Shown here: positions 28,758-37,975 of the stretch, one piece after another | Numbering within the stretch: position 1 is the stretch's first letter | Layout of the letters: every line of letters begins with the position of its first letter | Source of the DNA: Mesorhizobium sp. ES1-4 | GTDB taxonomy: Bacteria > Pseudomonadota > Alphaproteobacteria > Rhizobiales > Rhizobiaceae | DNA: 64,000 nt | Direction of reading: 5' to 3' | Assembly: GCF_020164745.1 (NCBI RefSeq) | Contig: NZ_JAIUGV010000002.1 | Span: forward strand, 124,001-188,000 | Made by a program: the position numbers and the translations under genes | The notes under the pieces: model-generated | The model's input: the letters and a program-made list of their open reading frames with translations, nothing else | The model's database searches: none | What the model was told of the DNA's origin: nothing

Positions 28758-28881
28758 GTCGTTCCTGCCCTCGTCGAAAAGAGCGGCGACCATAGGCGCA
28801 GACGTTCTGTCCGCCAACCGCCGCCTTTTCACCGGCACGCGAGGTCCACAGGAAAGCGAGGGCTGAACTGGGGCCCGGAGG

Positions 28882-30063
28882 TCAGACCATCCGGCTCAAT
28901 GCTTCGCAAAAGGCGACGATCTCGATATCGAGCGGATCGTCGACAGGTACTGGCTGCGATGACATCTTGGCGATGACGACTTCGGTCCGGGGATCGACAT
29001 AGAGCCATTGGCCGTGGATGCCGATGCCGCAATAGGCACCGTTCTCATGCCCGGTCTGGTACCATTTGTTGCGGTAGCGGCCGTTCGGAAACAGCGGAAG
29101 CATCGCGCCGCGCTGCCAGGCCTCCGAACTGCCTCCGGTCGCAACCGTGTCACGGACCCAGGCTTCCGGCACGATGCGCCGGCCATTGGCGGTGCCGCCC
29201 TGCCGCATCATCTCGCCGATACGCGCCAGGTCGCGCGGCGTCACCGAAATGCCGCCGGCGGTGCGCGCCGTGCCTTCCATGTCGACGCCGATCGAAGCTT
29301 CGCCGACGGCCCCAAGCGGCAGCCACAGCCGGTCGCGCATGAGGTCGGCGAAGCGCTGGCCGGAAGCGCGTTCGAGCAGCAGGCCGAGCAGGTCGGAATT
29401 GGGCGAACGGTAGCGGAAGGTCTGGCCGTGCGGCTCGGCAAGCCGCTGCAGGGTCAGGATGAATTCGCGCAGGCTTTCCGTGCCGCCGCCCGGGTTCCAC
29501 AGCGTGGCGCGGCGATAACGTGCGAAGTCGCTTTCCGGATCGAGATAGGCCTCCTCGAAATCGAGGCTGACGCTCATGTCGAGCACATGCCGCGCGCTTG
29601 CATCGCCATAGGCCGATCCGACGGCTTCCGGGATGTATTGCGTCACCGGCGCTTCCGGGTCGAACACCCCCTCGCCTTCCAATATGCCGGCGATGATCGC
29701 GGTGACCGACTTGCTGATCGAGAAGATGATGTGGCGGGCGCCGAAATCCATATGCGGTGCGAACCAGTCGCCGATGATCTTGCCGCCTTTCATCACCGTC
29801 AGAGCGTCGGTGCTGGAGCGGACGAGGAATTCGGCCACCGTCTCCGGTGCACTGGCAAGCGAAACCCTTTCGCCGAGCAACTCGCCCAAGTCCCGCACAG
29901 GAGCTTCGACGACACCCGGCGCCGCGGCCACACGTGCCGTCGGCACCAGTTCGCCGAGGTTCTGGAACGACCACCGGTTGAACGGATTTTCGCGCCAGTT
30001 GCCGAGCAGCACCTCGTTACGGCGGAAGCCGTAGCGGGTCTCGAACGCGGTCTTGCCGGTCAT
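28882..30063 (-). CDS. NylB-like serine hydrolase (beta-lactamase fold), copy 1
   Basis: A 393-residue hydrolase of the class C beta-lactamase/esterase fold. The nucleophile is Ser115 with Lys118 in SISKSV, and Tyr218 lies in FRYRSPNSD. From memory it resembles 6-aminohexanoate-dimer hydrolase NylB, in an N-terminal [17 protein letters not shown] block, a [17 protein letters not shown] block and a C-terminal [20 protein letters not shown] block. NylB cleaves amide bonds between omega-amino acids. There is no signal peptide, so the enzyme is cytoplasmic. It is the last gene of the ABC transporter operon, 33 bp after its paralogue. The natural substrate is not known; an amide or ester of an imported amine is likely. 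Confidence 0.85.
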   Translation of the reverse strand: MTGKTAFETRYGFRRNEVLLGNWRENPFNRWSFQNLGELVPTARVAAAPGVVEAPVRDLGELLGERVSLASAPETVAEFLVRSSTDALTVMKGGKIIGDWFAPHMDFGARHIIFSISKSVTAIIAGILEGEGVFDPEAPVTQYIPEAVGSAYGDASARHVLDMSVSLDFEEAYLDPESDFARYRRATLWNPGGGTESLREFILTLQRLAEPHGQTFRYRSPNSDLLGLLLERASGQRFADLMRDRLWLPLGAVGEASIGVDMEGTARTAGGISVTPRDLARIGEMMRQGGTANGRRIVPEAWVRDTVATGGSSEAWQRGAMLPLFPNGRYRNKWYQTGHENGAYCGIGIHGQWLYVDPRTEVVIAKMSSQPVPVDDPLDIEIVAFCEALSRMV

Positions 30064-30096
30064 GGCGTTTCCTTCCAGTCTTCTGTTTCTTGAGGT

Positions 30097-31302
30097 TCAG
30101 GCGAGCGCCGCGGCAATGGCGTGCACGGCCTTCAGCGTTGCCATGGAATAGGCCATGTTGCTGAAATCCGGATAAGTCGACAGCTTCACCACAACCATTC
30201 CTGTGTTCCAGTCGATGTGGATCAACTGCCCGAACACGCCCCGGCACATCAGTGCCCGCGAACTGGAATTCTCGATCCAGAACTGGTTGCGATAGCTGCC
30301 ATCAGGCAGGCTGGCGGAGAAATCCGGGCCATGCTTTCCAGTGCGCGTCGCCTCGATCCAGCCGGCCGGCACGATGCCGCCGCCATTGTCGAGGATCAGC
30401 TGGCCAAAGCGGGCGTAGTCGCGCAGCGTTGCGTTGAAACCGCCATCGGCCAGCGCGTAACCCGCGCTGTCGACGGTGAAGCAGGCGCTCTCGTCGGCGC
30501 CGAGCTTTTGCCACAGTTCCTCGGAAACCAGCTGCGCCAGCCGCTTGCCGGTCACCCGCTCCATGATGAAGGCAAGCACGTCGGTCTCGATGGAGCGGTA
30601 TTCGAACGCAGCCCCATGCGCGCGGACTGTGTCCTTGAGGCCGAGGATCAGCTCGAACATTTGCGAGGGCCAGCGGAAGTCCGGATCGCTGCCCGGTGGC
30701 ACCGGCTTCCAGCCGGTGGCGACATCGACCTGGCCGATATCGGAATAGCGGTCGGTATATTCCTCGGAAAAGCGCACGCCCGTCGTCATGTCGAGCACAT
30801 GCTGGACGCTGGCGCCGGCCCAACCCGTGGCGCCAAGCTCCGGCAGATAATCCGTGACCGGGCGGGCTGGATCGATCAGGCCGCGCCCGGCCAGGATCCC
30901 GAACACCGAGCCGGTAACCGATTTGGCCATCGACTGCGACAGGTGCAGCGTGCGCTCGTCCATACCGTTGAAATAGCGCTCATAGGCGATCCTGCCGTGC
31001 TTCAGCACCAGGAAGCCGTCCGTATAGGTCTCATCGAGCAGCCCGGCGAGCGTCGAAACCCTGCCCTCGCTGTCCTCGACCGCCAGCCCGTCGAGATCGA
31101 CCTCGGCCTGTTCGAGACGGCGGCGGTGACCGGTGCCGCGCCAGACCTCGGCGGTCGGCAATATTTCCCTGATGTGCTGGAAGGCCCAGCGGTTCCAGGG
31201 CGGCCTGTCCCAGTCGAGCCTGGGCGGCACCATGGCGGGCGGCGAGCCCTGCATGATCGGCGGCAGCGGATCGCTGTTGCGATAGGAATTCATGAAGGCC
31301 AT
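30097..31302 (-). CDS. NylB-like serine hydrolase (beta-lactamase fold), copy 2
   Basis: A paralogue (401 residues) of the next gene, with nucleophile Ser124 and Lys127 in SMAKSV and Tyr235 in FEYRSIETD. The N-terminus has PPWNRWAFQHIREILPTAEV, close to what I recall of NylB. In the C-terminus the HGQ-type motif of copy 1 is replaced by FGQLIHIDWNTGMVVVKLS. That and the altered Tyr loop suggest a different substrate range. ATG at 31302; a second ATG at 31293 is also possible. It lies 53 bp after the solute-binding protein gene on the same strand. No secretion signal is seen, so it should act on imported substrate. Confidence 0.85.
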   Translation of the reverse strand: MAFMNSYRNSDPLPPIMQGSPPAMVPPRLDWDRPPWNRWAFQHIREILPTAEVWRGTGHRRRLEQAEVDLDGLAVEDSEGRVSTLAGLLDETYTDGFLVLKHGRIAYERYFNGMDERTLHLSQSMAKSVTGSVFGILAGRGLIDPARPVTDYLPELGATGWAGASVQHVLDMTTGVRFSEEYTDRYSDIGQVDVATGWKPVPPGSDPDFRWPSQMFELILGLKDTVRAHGAAFEYRSIETDVLAFIMERVTGKRLAQLVSEELWQKLGADESACFTVDSAGYALADGGFNATLRDYARFGQLILDNGGGIVPAGWIEATRTGKHGPDFSASLPDGSYRNQFWIENSSSRALMCRGVFGQLIHIDWNTGMVVVKLSTYPDFSNMAYSMATLKAVHAIAAALA

Positions 31303-31355
31303 TCCGGAAAAGAAAAGACCCGGCGGCGGGTGCCGCCGGGTCCATCACGCAGCGA

Positions 31356-32390
31356 TTACTTCTGCAGTTCGGTCCAGATCTTTGTGTAGAGCTCCTGGGT
31401 TTCTGGAGCGCACATCTGCTGCAGTTCCCCGAGCGGCTTGGCGTCGGCCGGAATGACGACTTCCGGAGCGTCCTTCATGTCGGCCGGCATGTACTTGTCC
31501 GAACCGGTGATGGCATTGGCATAACGATGGAAGGCCGAGAGGCCCGCCGCGTTTTCCGGATCCATGATGAAGTTCTGGAACAGCTTGGCGTTCTCGACGT
31601 TCTTGGCATCCTTCAGGACGACGACGTTGTCGCTCCACAGGCCATAGCCTTCCTTCGGATAGTTGAAGTGGATTGCCGGGTTGGCCAGGCGCTGGCGCAG
31701 CGCCGAACCGTTCCAGTCGCTGGTCGCCTTGAAGTCGCCGGCGCCCATCTTCTCGATGGTATTGTATTCCATGGCGATCCAGTTCGGCTTGGCCGCCACC
31801 AGGAGGTCACGCACCTTCTTCAGCACCGCCTTGTCATCGGTGCACTGCTGGCCGCCGACATACTTGATCGCGGCGAACATCACGTCGCCCATCTCCGGCA
31901 CGACGTTGACCTTGCCCTTCAGCTCGTCTGGCGTGTTGAAGATGATGCCCCAAGTGTTGGCCGGGCCCTTGTAGGCATCGGTATTGACCACGACGCCGAT
32001 CGTGCCCCATGCCCACGGAACAGTGTATTTACGGCCTGGATCGAAATCGGGATTGGCCCATTCGGGCGCGATGTTCTTGGCGTTCTCCATCTGGCCGGGG
32101 TCGGTCTCCTGCACGAGGCCTTCCTTGATCCAGATCGGCACGTAGGTCTGCGAAGGCACCGCTATGTCGAATCCGGTGCCGCCCTGGCGAACCTTGGCCA
32201 GCGCGGTGTCGTTCGAGTCATAGTCGGTGATCGTCACCTTTACGTTGTATTTGGCCTCGAACTTCTTGATCACATCCGGACTGGTGTAGTTGCCCCAATT
32301 ATAGATGTTGAGCACCCCGTCGGCGCGGGCAAGCCCCGTCGAAGCGAGCAACGCCAACCCCATGGCGGTCGCTGTTGTCTTCCAGTTCAT
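31356..32390 (-). CDS. Polyamine-type ABC transporter substrate-binding protein
   Basis: A periplasmic binding protein of the PotD/PotF family. The signal peptide is residues 1-24 (MNWKTTATAMGLALLASTG, ending ARADG). The mature protein begins VLNIYNWGNYTSPDVIKKFE, the PotD hallmark, followed by YDSNDTALAKVRQGGTGFD. Two Cys (in QQCTDD and MCAPET) may form a disulfide. The start at 32390 has GGGAG eight bases upstream; an upstream in-frame ATG at 32405 overlaps that site. The gene lies 22 bp after the permease gene. Known family ligands are putrescine and spermidine; the neighbouring hydrolases suggest an acylated or amide-linked form. Confidence 0.92.
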   Translation of the reverse strand: MNWKTTATAMGLALLASTGLARADGVLNIYNWGNYTSPDVIKKFEAKYNVKVTITDYDSNDTALAKVRQGGTGFDIAVPSQTYVPIWIKEGLVQETDPGQMENAKNIAPEWANPDFDPGRKYTVPWAWGTIGVVVNTDAYKGPANTWGIIFNTPDELKGKVNVVPEMGDVMFAAIKYVGGQQCTDDKAVLKKVRDLLVAAKPNWIAMEYNTIEKMGAGDFKATSDWNGSALRQRLANPAIHFNYPKEGYGLWSDNVVVLKDAKNVENAKLFQNFIMDPENAAGLSAFHRYANAITGSDKYMPADMKDAPEVVIPADAKPLGELQQMCAPETQELYTKIWTELQK

Positions 32391-32412
32391 GGTTTTAACT
32401 CCCATTTCAGGT

Positions 32413-33213
32413 TCAGTCTCTTTTCCTGCTGACGAAGAAAAACAACGTGACGATCGCGACCGAAAGCAGCAGGAAGGCGGTCGATATCGCGTTGATCTCA
32501 GGTGTTATGCCGCGGCGGATCTGGCCGAGCATATAGGTGGGCAGCGTGTCCTGGCCGCCTGACTTGACGAACTCGGTGATGACGACGTCATCGAGCGAGA
32601 TGACGAAGGCCAGCATCAGCCCGGCCAGGATGCCGGGCCACAAAAGCGGCAGCGTGATCCGGCGGAAGGTCTTCCATGGCGTCGCGTAGAGATCGGCCGC
32701 GGCGCGCTCCAGCGTCAGGTCCATATTCTCCAGCCGGGCCCGGATCGGCAGATAGGCAAAGGGAATGCAGAACGCCGTATGCGCGGCGACCAGATAGCCG
32801 ATGCCGGAATAGCCTGTGAAGATCTTGATGCGCGAGAAGAAGATCAGCAGCGCCACGCCGGTGACGATCTCGGGCACCATCAGCGGCTGGTTGATCGCCG
32901 CGTATTTGAAGGTGAGGCCGGGATAGGACGCTGTACGCGTGGTGGCGAGCGCGGCCATGGTGGCGAAGATGGTCGACAGAACCGCCGCGATGGCGCCGAT
33001 CTGGAACGAGCGCAGCGTGGCGTCGATGACCTGCGTGTTCTGGTATGCCGACTGGAACCATTTCAGCGAAAAGCCACCCCATTCCGAGGTCGAGCTCGCC
33101 GCATTGAAGGCATAGATGACCAGCACGATGATCGGCAGATAGAGGACCACGAAACAGGTCGCCGCGATCGCGGTGAAGCCCGGCTGATGCTTGATGGAGA
33201 AGTTGCTAGCCAT
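32413..33213 (-). CDS. potI: Polyamine-type ABC transporter permease (PotI/PotC-like)
   Basis: An inner-membrane permease with about six membrane segments. The first is AIAATCFVVLYLPIIVLVIY. The ABC-contact loop EAA-like motif lies in ERAAADLYATPWKTFRRITL followed by P. ATG at 33213 (MASNFSIKHQPG) overlaps the end of the partner permease gene by eight bases, the usual tight coupling. The 266 residues fit PotC/PotI. The substrate is inferred from the PotD/F-like binding protein and the PotA/G-like ATPase in the same operon. The symbol is used by homology of arrangement. Confidence 0.9.
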   Translation of the reverse strand: MASNFSIKHQPGFTAIAATCFVVLYLPIIVLVIYAFNAASSTSEWGGFSLKWFQSAYQNTQVIDATLRSFQIGAIAAVLSTIFATMAALATTRTASYPGLTFKYAAINQPLMVPEIVTGVALLIFFSRIKIFTGYSGIGYLVAAHTAFCIPFAYLPIRARLENMDLTLERAAADLYATPWKTFRRITLPLLWPGILAGLMLAFVISLDDVVITEFVKSGGQDTLPTYMLGQIRRGITPEINAISTAFLLLSVAIVTLFFFVSRKRD

Positions 33214-34126
33214 GACGCACCCCCGACTTGCCGGCGTTGCGTACATAGGCAAGCAGTGCCACCATGACGATGATCATCACCGTGATCGACAGCGCCGAGC
33301 CGAGCGGCCAGTTGCGGCCCTGTCCGAACTGCAATTCGATCAGGTTGGACAGCATCATGTTCTTGCCGCCGCCGAGCACGCTCGGCGTCACATAGGCGCC
33401 CAGTGCCGGAATGAAGACCAGGATCGAGCCGGCGATGACCCCTGGCTTCACGAGCGGGAAAATGATCTTCCGCAGCACCTTGAAGCGCGTGGCGTAGAGA
33501 TCATAGCCCGCCTCGACCAGCCGGAAGTCGAGCTTCTCCATGCTGGCATAGATCGGCAGCACCATCAGCGGCAGGTAGACATAGGCCATGCCGATCAGGA
33601 TCGCCGTGTCGGTGTAGAGGATCTGCACCGGCGCCGAGACGATGCCGAGCTTGAGCAGGATCGTGTTGACGATGCCTTCATTGCGGATGATCTGCAGCAC
33701 GGCGAAGGTGCGGATCAGGAGGTTGGTCCAGAACGGGATGGTGATCAGGAACAGCCAGAGATCCCTGGTCTTCTCGCTGCGTGTCGCCATGAAATAGGCC
33801 GTCGGGAAACCGAGCGCCAAGGTGGCGAGCGTCGTCACCACCGCGAGCTTGATCGAGCGCCAGAAGATCGTGACATGCGCCGCGGCGAGCGACAGTGTGT
33901 CGTCGAAAATATCGCGCTCCAGGAAGACCGATGTCCAGGCGTCGGATGAGAACTGCCATTTCACGTCGCCGTAGGGGCCGGGAGTCAGGAACGAATAGAC
34001 CAGCACGATCAGCAGCGGGCCGGTCGCGGCAAACAGAATGACCAGCAGCGCCGGCGCTGACAAAAGCCAGCGGTCACGGACATCGCGCCGTTCCGCTGCC
34101 TTGGCGACTTCTTCCGCGCTCGCCAT
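33206..34126 (-). CDS. potH: Polyamine-type ABC transporter permease (PotH/PotB-like)
   Basis: The first permease subunit (306 residues) has an N-terminal cytoplasmic segment and about six membrane helices, the first in WLLSAPALLVILFAATGPLL. It carries NLLIRTFAVLQIIRNEG and the coupling loop YDLYATRFKVLRKIIFPLVK before the last helices. The ATG overlaps the TGA of the ATPase gene by one base (TGATG). It pairs with the second permease to form the transmembrane channel of the importer. Confidence 0.9.
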   Translation of the reverse strand: MASAEEVAKAAERRDVRDRWLLSAPALLVILFAATGPLLIVLVYSFLTPGPYGDVKWQFSSDAWTSVFLERDIFDDTLSLAAAHVTIFWRSIKLAVVTTLATLALGFPTAYFMATRSEKTRDLWLFLITIPFWTNLLIRTFAVLQIIRNEGIVNTILLKLGIVSAPVQILYTDTAILIGMAYVYLPLMVLPIYASMEKLDFRLVEAGYDLYATRFKVLRKIIFPLVKPGVIAGSILVFIPALGAYVTPSVLGGGKNMMLSNLIELQFGQGRNWPLGSALSITVMIIVMVALLAYVRNAGKSGVRHG

Positions 34127-35220
34127 CAGTCCCTCAGCACTTGCGCGGCGTCGTCGCCGATCATGATGCCGACCTTGTCGCCGCGCTCGAAACCGCAGCC
34201 CGCGGTGCGCGTGTTCTGCTGGCGTACGGTGAAGGCCTCACCGCTGTCGAGATGGACATGAATGTGCGTGTCGGTGCCGAAATAGACGATGTTCTCGACC
34301 CTGCCCGACAGGTCGCCCTTGTCCTTCGTCAGCTTGGCATGCTCGGGCCTCACCACCACGGTGGCTTCGTCCTTCGGCTGGAAGCCTTCGGCAACGGTTG
34401 CCTCGATGGTCGTGCCGGATTTGAGCGTCGCGCGCGCCTTGCCGTTGCCGATGCCCGATATGGCGGCGGTCAGAAAGTTGGTTTCGCCGATGAAGTCGGC
34501 GACAAAGCGATCCGCCGGCTTGTCGTAGATATCCCAGGGTGAGCCGACCTGCAGGATCTTGCCCGACGACATCACCGCGATGCGGTCCGACATCGTCAGC
34601 GCTTCTTCCTGGTCATGAGTGACGAAGATGAAGGTAATGCCGGTCTCGTGCTGCAGCCGCTTCAGCTCGATCTGCATCTCCTTGCGCAGCTTGTAGTCGA
34701 GCGCCGAGAGCGGCTCGTCGAGCAACAGCACTTTCGGCTGCGGCGCCAGCGCCCGGGCCAGCGCCACGCGCTGCTGCTGGCCGCCGGAAATCTGGCCGGT
34801 GCGGCGACCCGCCAGCGCCTCCATCTTGACCAGCTTCAGCATCTCGGCGACGCGCGCCCTGATCTCGGCCTTCGGCTTGCCCAGCATCTCCAGGCCAAAG
34901 CCGATATTGTCGGCGACGGTCATGTGTGGGAACAGCGCGTAGGACTGAAAGACGGTGTTGACCGGCCGCTTGAAGGGCGGCAATGGCGCGATGTCCTGGC
35001 CATAGAGCAGGATCTCGCCGGCGGTTGGAAAGTCGAAGCCGGCGATCAGCCGCAGCAAGGTGGTCTTGCCGCAGCCGGACGGTCCCAGCAGCGTGAAGAA
35101 CTCGTTCTCGCGGATGGATACCGAGACCTTGTCGAGGGCAGCGACCTGTCCCTCACCCGATCCAAAAATTTTACTGACGTTTACTACTTCAATCGCATTC
35201 CGATCCGGTTTGTCCGGCAC
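34126..35220 (-). CDS. potG: Polyamine-type ABC transporter ATP-binding protein (PotG/PotA-like)
   Basis: A 364-residue ATPase that powers the importer. Walker A is GPSGCGKT at residues 46-53. The signature is [15 protein letters not shown], Walker B is [12 protein letters not shown] and the switch His is in [20 protein letters not shown]. The C-terminal 110 residues form the TOBE domain typical of polyamine and Fe/spermidine importers. It is the first transporter gene of the operon, 139 bp downstream of the amidohydrolase gene, and overlaps the permease gene. Confidence 0.93.
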   Translation of the reverse strand: MPDKPDRNAIEVVNVSKIFGSGEGQVAALDKVSVSIRENEFFTLLGPSGCGKTTLLRLIAGFDFPTAGEILLYGQDIAPLPPFKRPVNTVFQSYALFPHMTVADNIGFGLEMLGKPKAEIRARVAEMLKLVKMEALAGRRTGQISGGQQQRVALARALAPQPKVLLLDEPLSALDYKLRKEMQIELKRLQHETGITFIFVTHDQEEALTMSDRIAVMSSGKILQVGSPWDIYDKPADRFVADFIGETNFLTAAISGIGNGKARATLKSGTTIEATVAEGFQPKDEATVVVRPEHAKLTKDKGDLSGRVENIVYFGTDTHIHVHLDSGEAFTVRQQNTRTAGCGFERGDKVGIMIGDDAAQVLRD

Positions 35221-35359
35221 GATTACGCCTCACTGTTGACCCCGCTCTTGCTGGCGGAGCTTGTCCCCTGTTGGATGTGACCACATGGCCGGTAGGTTGG
35301 CAAGCCCGGCATTGAATCACAGTTCAGTCAGTCATTAGACGGCAAGCATCATGCCATGG

Positions 35360-37039
35360 TCAGGCCTGATAGGTGACCTTGCCGCCACAGATCGTCGTCA
35401 CCGGCCGCAGTCTGTGCAGATCGGCTGGTGCCGTCTTCTCGATATCGGCCGACAGCACCACCAGGTCCGCCATGTAGCCTGATTTCAGCATGCCCTTGCG
35501 GTCCTCGGCGAATTCGGCATAGGCGCCCTCAACCGTGTAGGCGGCGATCGCTTCATGCAGCGAGAAGCGCTGGTCCGGATCGCTTTCCGCCCACGGTTTG
35601 CGCTGCACTGCCGCCTGGATGCCCAGGATCGGGTCGATCGGCGACACCGGCCAGTCCGATGCGAACACGACATGCGCGCCGGCGTTCTTCAAGGTCCGCC
35701 ACGCATAGCTGAGCGGCCAGCGGGCCGGACCGATGCGCGACACGGTCGGCTCCAGCGGGAAATCCATGGCGCCGGGCGGATGCGGCGGCTGCATTGAAGC
35801 GATCACCCCGAGTTCCGCGAAACGCGGCACGTCCGCGGCTGTGATGACCTCGATATGTTCGACGCGATGCCGGCTGTCACGCTTGCCATTGGCCTTTTGC
35901 GCCGCCTCGTAGCCGTCGAGCACGGCACGAACCGCGCCGTCACCGATCGAATGCACAGCGATCTGCAGCCCACGCCTGTCGATGGCGACCGCCAGATCGA
36001 TGAACTGCCGAGGCGTGAACAGCGGCTCGCCAACCCAGTCGGGCCTATCGGCATAGGGCTCGATCATGACCGCCGTCCAGGAATCGAGCACCCCGTCGTA
36101 GAACACCTTCACCATGCCCGATGAAAGCCATTCGCTGTCGTAGCGCTCTGCCATGACGGACGCCTTGTCGAGCATGTCGAGCGTCATGAAATTCTTGTAG
36201 TGGAAAGGGATCTGCACGCGGCAGGGCAGGCCTTCCTCGGCCTCGATCTCGGCCAGCAGTTCGAGCTGATAGAGATTGCCATCCATGTTCTGGATTGAGG
36301 TGATGCCGTGGCGCGCGCACCAGGCGAGCCCGCGCCGCATAATGTCACGGTCGGCGGCGCGTTCGGCGGCGGACGGCATCGGATCCGGCTCGCCGCCGGT
36401 CGCCAGCCCCAGCCGCACGCGGCCTTCGCCGGCAAGGTCGAGAACCGGGCCGAAGGCCTCGCCCTCGCGCAATTCGCCCGCTGCCAGGCCATCGTCGCCC
36501 ATCACGATCTCATTGCCCGGACCAAGCGTGCGCCCATTGAGGATGCCGGCCAGTTCGAGCGCCTTGGTGTTGGCCCACATCGTATGGTGGTCGGGAGCGG
36601 CCATGACGAAAGGCCGGTCCGGCAGGATGGCATCGAGATGGTGACGCGTCACTCGCTCGTCGCCAAGCACGGTATAGTCGACGCCTTGCCCGACCAGCAT
36701 TTTCGCGTCCGGCCTTGTCGGCGCATAGTCGCGGATCGCCTTCTGCAGCGCCTCGAACCCGTGAACACCAGACAACTGCAGATGGGCGAGTTCGGCCGCG
36801 CCCGAAAACAGATGCATGTGGGCTTCGATGAAGCCGGGCAGGACCGATCCGCCACGCGCGTCTATGACCTGGGTGCCCGTTCCCCTGAGCTCTTCGATTG
36901 CAGCACTGCTGCCGATGGCGATGATGGCGCCGTCCTTGACGGCAACGGCCTCGGCGGCGGGATTGTCGCCGTCCATGGTCAGCACATGTCCGTTGATGAC
37001 AATCAGATCCGCACTATGACCCGCACCCGTGACCGACAT
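35360..37039 (-). CDS. YtcJ-like amidohydrolase (Amidohydro_3 family)
   Basis: A 559-residue metal-dependent hydrolase of the amidohydrolase superfamily. The N-terminal beta domain is LIVINGHVLTMDGDNPAAEA, and the metal-binding motif in the first barrel strand is GFIEAHMHLF. Further on come APDHHTMW, AVHSIGDGAVRAVLDGYE, RVEHIEVI and VFASDWPVSPIDP (the final Asp). The family includes enzymes that hydrolyse N-substituted amides such as formamides. ATG at 37039 (MSVTGAG) has a GGAG upstream; the open frame runs to 37363 but the extra part reads as the divergent promoter. The gene is divergent from the TetR regulator. It may be co-transcribed with the transporter. Confidence 0.88.
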   Translation of the reverse strand: MSVTGAGHSADLIVINGHVLTMDGDNPAAEAVAVKDGAIIAIGSSAAIEELRGTGTQVIDARGGSVLPGFIEAHMHLFSGAAELAHLQLSGVHGFEALQKAIRDYAPTRPDAKMLVGQGVDYTVLGDERVTRHHLDAILPDRPFVMAAPDHHTMWANTKALELAGILNGRTLGPGNEIVMGDDGLAAGELREGEAFGPVLDLAGEGRVRLGLATGGEPDPMPSAAERAADRDIMRRGLAWCARHGITSIQNMDGNLYQLELLAEIEAEEGLPCRVQIPFHYKNFMTLDMLDKASVMAERYDSEWLSSGMVKVFYDGVLDSWTAVMIEPYADRPDWVGEPLFTPRQFIDLAVAIDRRGLQIAVHSIGDGAVRAVLDGYEAAQKANGKRDSRHRVEHIEVITAADVPRFAELGVIASMQPPHPPGAMDFPLEPTVSRIGPARWPLSYAWRTLKNAGAHVVFASDWPVSPIDPILGIQAAVQRKPWAESDPDQRFSLHEAIAAYTVEGAYAEFAEDRKGMLKSGYMADLVVLSADIEKTAPADLHRLRPVTTICGGKVTYQA

Positions 37040-37297
37040 CGCGACTCCGCGCTTTTGACGATTGAATGAGACCGACGAACCTCGTGTCCAACGACCCGCC
37101 ACACAAGGCACGGCGCTATCGGACAACGAATGATGCCAGTGCGCCGTCTTCGAAATTCCCCTTGTTATGCCAAGAGACAGCGTGGATAAAGAATGCGACT
37201 GATTATTCGCGTTTGTCAACATGCCGGATTTAGAATGTACTGTGGACAGCATCCTCCGCTCTTGTTGGGACCGGGCGGGGAACGAGGACGTCAAGCA
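37040..37297. promoter_or_regulatory. Divergent promoter region between amidohydrolase and TetR genes
   Basis: This 258-bp non-coding region lies between two divergent starts and should hold both promoters and a TetR operator. I see A/T-rich stretches near 37180-37230 but no palindrome strong enough to name. Confidence 0.45.
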
Positions 37298-37951
37298 GTG
37301 AAGCGCAGTCTCGACCGTAAAACCAGGATAGCGCTCGAACCGCGCAAGCAGCCGCGGCAACAAAGGTCCAGCAAGGTGGTCGACAGGATTCTCGACGCGG
37401 CGCTGATCTTGACCCGGGAGCAGGGAACCAGGACGCCGACGACACTCGCCATCGCGCAGCGCGCCGGCCTGTCGGTCGGTTCGGTCTACCAGTACTTTCC
37501 CAACAAGGAAGCCATTCTTCTGGACCTTGCCCGGCGCTGGCTGTCATCCTTTCCCGAGGTGATCACGAAGCGCATCAAGGTCGCTCCGCCCACCAACCGC
37601 GAAGAATTTCGGCAGGAAGTGCGCAAGCTCTTCATCGACACGTCTAAGCTCTATCTCGACAACGCCACGCTGATGCCGGTGATCGAGGCCATTTCAGGCA
37701 ACGCCGACCTCCGGCCGATCCAGAACGAATATGACGACCAGATCATCGCCCTCTATGCCGCATGGCTGCAGCATGTGAACCCGGCTCTTGAAGACAAGGT
37801 CGCCAGCCGGCTCGGCGTGCTGATGATGGAAGTCGGACACGCCTGCCGGCTCGTCGGGCTGAAAAGGGACCGCAGGACGTACGACCTGATCGAGGACGAC
37901 GTGGAAACCATGTGGCTCGCCCTGGTGAACCCCTATCTCAACCTTGACTGA
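37298..37951 (+). CDS. TetR-family transcriptional regulator
   Basis: A 217-residue TetR regulator. The N-terminal helix-turn-helix is at about residues 25-70 (SSKVVDRILDAALILTREQG, TLAIAQRAGLSVGSVYQYFP followed by NKE). The C-terminal helical domain would bind an effector. The start is a GTG at 37298 after a GAGGA ribosome binding site; the frame opens further upstream at 37193 but into the promoter region. It is followed 24 bp later by the deacetylase gene and is divergent from the amidohydrolase/transporter operon, so it is the likely local repressor, with a polyamine-like inducer as the obvious guess. Confidence 0.88.
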   Translation: MKRSLDRKTRIALEPRKQPRQQRSSKVVDRILDAALILTREQGTRTPTTLAIAQRAGLSVGSVYQYFPNKEAILLDLARRWLSSFPEVITKRIKVAPPTNREEFRQEVRKLFIDTSKLYLDNATLMPVIEAISGNADLRPIQNEYDDQIIALYAAWLQHVNPALEDKVASRLGVLMMEVGHACRLVGLKRDRRTYDLIEDDVETMWLALVNPYLNLD

Positions 37952-37975
37952 TTTTGGCATTTCGAGAGGAACTTT

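Noticed and set aside
26478..28976. Plus-strand open frame of 832 codons
   Set aside because: It is antisense to tex, whose S1, YqgF and helix-hairpin-helix domains are unmistakable.
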